From the NCBI GenBank assembly GCA_022564695.1, contig JADFKX010000007.1:1-27586 (forward strand): a DNA stretch of 27,586 bases. Reading direction: 5' to 3'. The DNA comes from Chloroflexota bacterium. Its GTDB lineage: Bacteria > Chloroflexota > Dehalococcoidia > SM23-28-2 > RBG-16-64-32. Shown in pieces: positions 23,888-27,586 of this stretch; the first letter of the stretch is position 1; each line of letters opens with the position of its first letter. The notes below the pieces were generated by a model. The model worked only from the letters and a program-made list of their open reading frames with translations, did no database searches and was not told the DNA's origin. The position numbers and the translations under genes are program-made.

Positions 23888-24624
23888 CGGGCACCGAACT
23901 CCTGGGTGCACCAGCGATTGTCGCCGACGACGTAGCAGCCGACGCCAATCTCGGTAGCCTGTTCGCTCAGGATGGTGGAGAGATGAGTCGGGCTGGCGGC
24001 CCAGGCCTGAATGATGCTGGTTGGGGCTTCCGCGTAGGAGCCACGGTAGAGGTTCTCCGCCAGGTAGCTCCAGCTGGTGTAGCCCGCGGCCACTGCCCGT
24101 GAAGCTGAGGTGGAGCCGTCAGGCCCCACGTGGGCGAACCAGTTGTTGGTCGCCATGGTCTCGGCGTAGGCTTGGGCGGCGGCGGTGAGGGCGCTGTTGA
24201 CGGCCACCGGCGGTAAGCCGTACTGAGCGCGCAGGTCGTTGGTGAGGGTGAGTATGGCTGCGGCCGCTACGCCGTCAGCGTATTGCTGGGGTGGTGGTGG
24301 TGGTGGTGTCGGTGCTGGCGTCGGTGGGGGCTGAGCCGCTGGCGCTGGCGCTGGCGCTGGTGGGGAAACGGGCGCAGGTGTTGGTGTGGGTGTGGGGCTT
24401 GGGGTGAGTGTGGGCGTGGGCTCAGGCGTGGGAGTGGTGATAGGGACGGGTTGAGGGGGCTGGAACTCTCGAAGCACACTCACCGGGGCGGCGTACACGC
24501 TGGAGGCCACTGCCTCAGGTTCGGCCGCGCTGGGGGTGGTGATGCCGCCGAAGGAGGCGAGCAGGAGCAGGCTGAGGCACCAGCTTGCCCAGCGTATGAG
24601 ATTAGATGCGGGTATGCGTGACAT
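23884..24624 (-). CDS. Secreted CAP/SCP-domain protein with long Pro/Thr linker
   Basis: From ATG 24624 the 246-residue protein begins with a signal peptide or anchor (about 8-34). A low-complexity linker of Pro, Thr and Ala follows (about 55-115). It ends in a CAP (cysteine-rich secretory/PR-1/YkwD-like) domain (about 120-246). CAP landmarks are LTNDLRAQYGLPPV (127-140), His165 in WFAHVGPDG, Glu190 in AENLY, His214 in SPTHLSTIL and a terminal Cys230/Cys239 pair. The linker DNA is built of short GT/GC-rich repeats that could change length. The frame is open to 24717, but those residues do not resemble a signal peptide. Its role in bacteria is unclear; cell-wall or extracellular binding is usual for the family. 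Confidence 0.85.
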   Translation of the reverse strand: MSRIPASNLIRWASWCLSLLLLASFGGITTPSAAEPEAVASSVYAAPVSVLREFQPPQPVPITTPTPEPTPTLTPSPTPTPTPAPVSPPAPAPAPAAQPPPTPAPTPPPPPPQQYADGVAAAAILTLTNDLRAQYGLPPVAVNSALTAAAQAYAETMATNNWFAHVGPDGSTSASRAVAAGYTSWSYLAENLYRGSYAEAPTSIIQAWAASPTHLSTILSEQATEIGVGCYVVGDNRWCTQEFGAR

Positions 24625-24809
24625 TGACGAATCGTTAGACGCGTACTGATGCGCTTTTGTTGCGTCCTCACAGGTAAACAGGGAGAGCAAGGCCTTGTTA
24701 CAGGCTGCGGCCCACATGGAACGGCGGTTGCACTGGCTGGCGGGGGAGGGTTCTTGGGACAGGGTAGCGCGGGAGCGTGTTGGGGGTGGTGGGGCTACCC
24801 TGGGGCAAC

Positions 24810-25790
24810 TCAGGAGGTATAGCCCTTGGGGTGGGACTGGCGCCAGCGCCAGGCGCTATCGACGATGGCTTCAAGGCTGTTAACCGCGGGCAGCCAGCCG
24901 AGGTCATGTTTGGCTTTATCGTTAGAGGCGACGAGCTGCGCTGGGTCGCCGGGCCGCCGCGGCTCCTCTCTGACTGTGATTGGCTTTCCTGTCACCTTGC
25001 CAGCGGTCTCGATCACTTCTCGGTTGGAGAAGCCGGCGCCGCTGCCCAGGTTGTAGACGCTGCTGTCTCCGTTGGAGGCGGACTCCAGGGCCAGGATGTG
25101 GGCGCTGGCCAGGTCCGAGACGTGGATGTAGTCGCGAATACAGGTGCCGTCCGGGGTAGGGTAGTCGGTTCCGTACAAGGGGACGTCTTCGCGCTGCCCC
25201 AGAGCGGCCTGGAGGACGATGGGGATGAGGTGAGTCTCCGGCCGGTGGTCTTCGCCGCGCAGGTCTGTAGCGCCGGCGGCGTTGAAATAGCGCAGCGAGG
25301 CGTAGCGGATGCCGCCGCTCTGCTCGTACCAGGGCAGCATCCGTTCCACAATCAGCTTACTTTCTCCGTAGGGATTGACGGGCCGGACGGGCGCGTCTTC
25401 AGTAATGGGCACTGAGTCCGGCTGGCCGTAGACGGCGGCGCTGGAGCTGAACACGAAACGGCCGACGCCGTAGGCGATCATGGCGTTGAGGAGGGCGATG
25501 CAGCCGCCGACGTTGTTGGCGAAATAGCGGCCCGGGTTGAGGACGGACTCGCCGGCTTGAATGTAACCGCCGTAGTAAACGACGGCATCGAATGAGCGAG
25601 AGGCCATGAGACGGCCCAACGCCTCCTCATCGCGCGTGTCGCTTACCACCAGCTCCGCCTCGCGGTTGACGGCCTCGCGGTGGCCGGTGACGAGGCTGTC
25701 AAGGACGGTGACGTCGTGCTTGGCCTGGAGGAGTTGGTCGACGGTGACGCTACCGATATATCCGGCGCCGCCAACGACCAGGACTCTCAC
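24810..25790 (-). CDS. galE: UDP-glucose 4-epimerase
   Basis: Interconverts UDP-glucose and UDP-galactose with bound NAD+, feeding surface polysaccharide or galactose use. The 326 residues are the normal length for an extended SDR. GGAGYIG (7-13), SSSAAVYG (115-122), catalytic Tyr141 and Lys145 (YGESK) and the C-terminal DLGWLP motif are present. The segment YYGGYIQAGES (72-82) replaces the more common FAALxxVGES, with Tyr for the usual His/Phe. The start is GTG 25790 (VRVLVVGG); the upstream ribosome site is poor. It lies 51 bases after fabF on the same strand. Confidence 0.93.
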   Translation of the reverse strand: MRVLVVGGAGYIGSVTVDQLLQAKHDVTVLDSLVTGHREAVNREAELVVSDTRDEEALGRLMASRSFDAVVYYGGYIQAGESVLNPGRYFANNVGGCIALLNAMIAYGVGRFVFSSSAAVYGQPDSVPITEDAPVRPVNPYGESKLIVERMLPWYEQSGGIRYASLRYFNAAGATDLRGEDHRPETHLIPIVLQAALGQREDVPLYGTDYPTPDGTCIRDYIHVSDLASAHILALESASNGDSSVYNLGSGAGFSNREVIETAGKVTGKPITVREEPRRPGDPAQLVASNDKAKHDLGWLPAVNSLEAIVDSAWRWRQSHPKGYTS

Positions 25791-25841
25791 CTAACTGTCG
25801 CCACCATCCTCGCTATATGGTCACGGAACATGAGGCCGGGA

Positions 25842-27098
25842 TCAGTCTTCGATCTGCTTGAACACGAGGCAGGCGTTCTGGCCGCCGAATCCGAAGCTGT
25901 TCTTGAGGGCCACGCGGATGTCGGCGCGGCGGGCCTCATTTGGGACGTAATCAAGGTCACAATCGGGATCGGGGTTCTCGTAGTTGATAGTGGGATGGAT
26001 GATACCGTGTCGCATGGATTCCAGGCAGGCGACGGACTCCAGGGCGCCGGCGGCGCCGAAGGGGTGGCCGATCATGGACTTGGTGGCGCTGATAGGTATG
26101 CGGTAAGCCTGCTCCCCGAACGTCTTCTTGATGGCGAGCGTCTCTGAGCTGTCGTTCAGCTTGGTGGAGGTGCCGTGAGCGCTGATGTAGTCTATCTCTT
26201 CCGGCGCAACGCCGGCGTCCTCCAGGGCCCAGGTCATCGCGCGGATGGCGCCTTCACCGTCGGCGCGGGGGGCGACGACGTGATGGGCGTCGCTGCAGGC
26301 GCCGTAGCCCGCGATCTCAGCGATGATGGGGGCGTTGCGGCGGCGGGCGCGCTCAAGGTCCTCGAACACGAAGACGGCGGCCCCCTCGGAGGCTACGAAG
26401 CCGTCTCTATCACGGTCGAAGGGCCGGCTCGCCTTCTGCGGCTCATCGTTACGTGTGGAGAGGGCGCGCATGATGGCGAATCCTGATAGGCCGAGCTCGC
26501 ACAGCGCCGCCTCGGTGCCGCCGGTGAGAACGACGTCGGCGCGGCCGGAACGGATCAGGTCCATGGAGTCGCCCATGGCCTGGGTGCCGGCGGCGCAGGC
26601 GGTGATAACGGTGTTGGAGTAACCCTTGACGCCTAGGATCATGCTGAGCTGTGCTGCGGCCATGTTGGGCAGCATCTTGGGCATGAAGAAGGGGTCTATG
26701 CGCATGCCGCCTTTTTCACGGATGGAGTTAACGGCCTCCTCGATGTTGGGCAGGCCGCCGATACCGTTGCCCAGGATGACGCCGACCCTGCTGAGGTCTT
26801 CTTCGCGCCGCAGATCCAGCTCGGCGGCTTGCAGCGCCTGTTGGCCGGCGGCGACCGCGAACTGGCTGAAACGGGACATGCGACGGGCCTCGCGGCGGTC
26901 CATATAGTCCTGCGGGTCGAAGCCCTTCACTTCGCCGGCGATGCGGGAAGGGTAGCCGGTGGCGTCGAACTGGGTCACGTAGTCGATGCCCGATTTGCCC
27001 TCAACGCAGGCTTGCCAGAACTCTGAGACGGAGTTGCCCAGGGGCGATATCGCCCCCATGCCGGTTATGGCTACGCGAGTGCCGTTCCTACCTGCCAT
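25842..27098 (-). CDS. fabF: Beta-ketoacyl-ACP synthase II
   Basis: Condenses acyl-ACP with malonyl-ACP in fatty-acid chain elongation. From ATG 27098 the product is 418 residues, the usual FabF length. The Cys168-His308-His345 triad is intact (ITACAAGT, AHGTST, GHPFGAAGALE), and the C-terminal SFGFGGQNA is typical. GGGAGGTA lies upstream of this ATG. The frame extends to 27140 but that would overlap the folC end and add residues not found in the family. The gene lies 25 bases after folC, without an acyl-carrier-protein gene next to it. Confidence 0.96.
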   Translation of the reverse strand: MAGRNGTRVAITGMGAISPLGNSVSEFWQACVEGKSGIDYVTQFDATGYPSRIAGEVKGFDPQDYMDRREARRMSRFSQFAVAAGQQALQAAELDLRREEDLSRVGVILGNGIGGLPNIEEAVNSIREKGGMRIDPFFMPKMLPNMAAAQLSMILGVKGYSNTVITACAAGTQAMGDSMDLIRSGRADVVLTGGTEAALCELGLSGFAIMRALSTRNDEPQKASRPFDRDRDGFVASEGAAVFVFEDLERARRRNAPIIAEIAGYGACSDAHHVVAPRADGEGAIRAMTWALEDAGVAPEEIDYISAHGTSTKLNDSSETLAIKKTFGEQAYRIPISATKSMIGHPFGAAGALESVACLESMRHGIIHPTINYENPDPDCDLDYVPNEARRADIRVALKNSFGFGGQNACLVFKQIED

Positions 27099-27123
27099 GC
27101 GGGTACCTCCCAGCCGCTTGTCT

Positions 27124-27586
27124 CTAAGCCGTTGCCGCAATCCCCCGGAGATAGGCCCGCCCCTCAGCCGCTACGAACAGCGAGCCCGTGAGACATATTA
27201 CCTCTTCGCCCGCCGCTGTCGCCAGCACCTTTTCCAGCGTTTTGGACACTCCGTTCTCCGCGTCGGCCTCGGCGCCAGCTTCGCGAAATGCGGCTGCCAC
27301 CTGTTGCGGTGGCATCGCCCGCGGGTGGCCGGTCCGGACGGCCGTAACCCGGCGCGCAATGGGCGCTAGCTCCTGGGCCAGGCCGGTCACATCTTTGTCT
27401 GCGGACATGCCTACTATCAGGAACGCGCTCTGGCAGGAAAGGTAATCTGTCAAGGTCTGGCGAAGGCAGCGCGCGGAATCGCGGCTGTGAGCGCTATCTG
27501 CTACCACCAGGGGCTTCCGACGCAGTATCTCCATACGTACAGGCCAGGATACGTGTGCGAGCCCGTGCTGGATGGCTTCATCGGGA
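27124..27586 (-). CDS. folC: Folylpolyglutamate/dihydrofolate synthase, C-terminal part (cut by window edge)
   Basis: Adds glutamate to (dihydro)folates, or joins dihydropteroate and glutamate. Only the C-terminal ligase domain is visible, about 153 residues; the frame runs off the right edge with no start. Recognisable pieces are GLAHVSWPVRMEIL, the strand RRKPLVVADSAHS (a variant of the usual DGAHN), FLIVGMSADKD, and the closing LTGSLFVAAEGRAYL, which is characteristic of FolC. ATG 27534 is internal and not a start. fabF follows after 25 bases, probably in the same transcript. Confidence 0.88.
   Translation of the reverse strand, partial: PDEAIQHGLAHVSWPVRMEILRRKPLVVADSAHSRDSARCLRQTLTDYLSCQSAFLIVGMSADKDVTGLAQELAPIARRVTAVRTGHPRAMPPQQVAAAFREAGAEADAENGVSKTLEKVLATAAGEEVICLTGSLFVAAEGRAYLRGIAATA

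Noticed and set aside
24283..24460. GT-rich short repeats, considered as a CRISPR-like or independent repeat element
   Set aside because: They are the codons of the Pro/Thr/Ala linker of the CAP-domain protein; units are only 3-6 bases and imperfect.

Overview
The window is high-GC bacterial chromosome, densely packed with housekeeping and regulatory genes. It has no rRNA, tRNA, CRISPR array, insertion sequence or phage gene that I can see. Strong Shine-Dalgarno sites, frequent GTG/TTG starts, a split (two-subunit) transketolase, pyruvate phosphate dikinase, a 31-residue AURKAIP1/COX24-type ribosomal protein (bS22-like), a thiolase-like protein of the type known from mycobacteria, and few outer-membrane features suggest a monoderm, high-GC lineage. 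My best guess is Chloroflexota (Dehalococcoidia-like). That placement is inference from gene content, not a phylogenetic result.

Layout. (1) 1-5948, minus strand: a perfect sigma70-type promoter firing out of the left edge, then central-carbon genes for fumarase (fumC), an NAD(P)-dependent aldehyde dehydrogenase and pyruvate phosphate dikinase (ppdK). (2) 5949-10298, plus strand: a 295-bp spacer with two hairpins, a membrane sensor protein with no output domain, and its tandem paralogue, a 1094-residue HAMP-PAS-PAS-PAS-GGDEF-EAL cyclic-di-GMP enzyme. The paralogue's ancestral start is cut off by an in-frame amber codon. (3) 10288-13227: a thiolase-like protein without the usual catalytic cysteines, a PrcB-domain lipoprotein, and an SDR oxidoreductase. 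(4) 13434-15493: an unrecognised TIM-barrel-like protein, a MerR-family regulator with its own promoter and a strong terminator, and a membrane-anchored CopC-like protein. (5) 15631-18936, plus strand: proB, a string of very small reading frames including bS22, a 51-54-codon methyltransferase-like fragment whose stop overlaps the proA start, proA, and a small acidic protein. (6) 18953-21746, minus strand: the two transketolase subunits followed by a CDF metal transporter. (7) 21834-23887, plus strand: an amidohydrolase, RNA 2',3'-cyclic phosphodiesterase (thpR) and a small membrane protein. (8) 23884-27586, minus strand: the end of folC, then fabF, galE and a secreted CAP-domain protein.

How the parts relate. 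PPDK, fumarase and transketolase serve central carbon flow. ProB and ProA make the first two steps of proline synthesis. FabF and FolC serve fatty-acid and folate synthesis, and GalE supplies UDP-galactose. The sensor pair probably links an extracytoplasmic signal to cyclic-di-GMP levels.

The most unusual spots are the amber codon and truncated paralogue in the cyclic-di-GMP locus, the chain of miniature reading frames between proB and proA, and the perfect promoter with an ATG at its predicted start site at the left edge. Further points of interest are a coiled-coil insertion in PPDK, loss of catalytic or metal residues in the thiolase-like, CopC-like and CDF proteins, and a short intergenic repeat present twice 17 kb apart.
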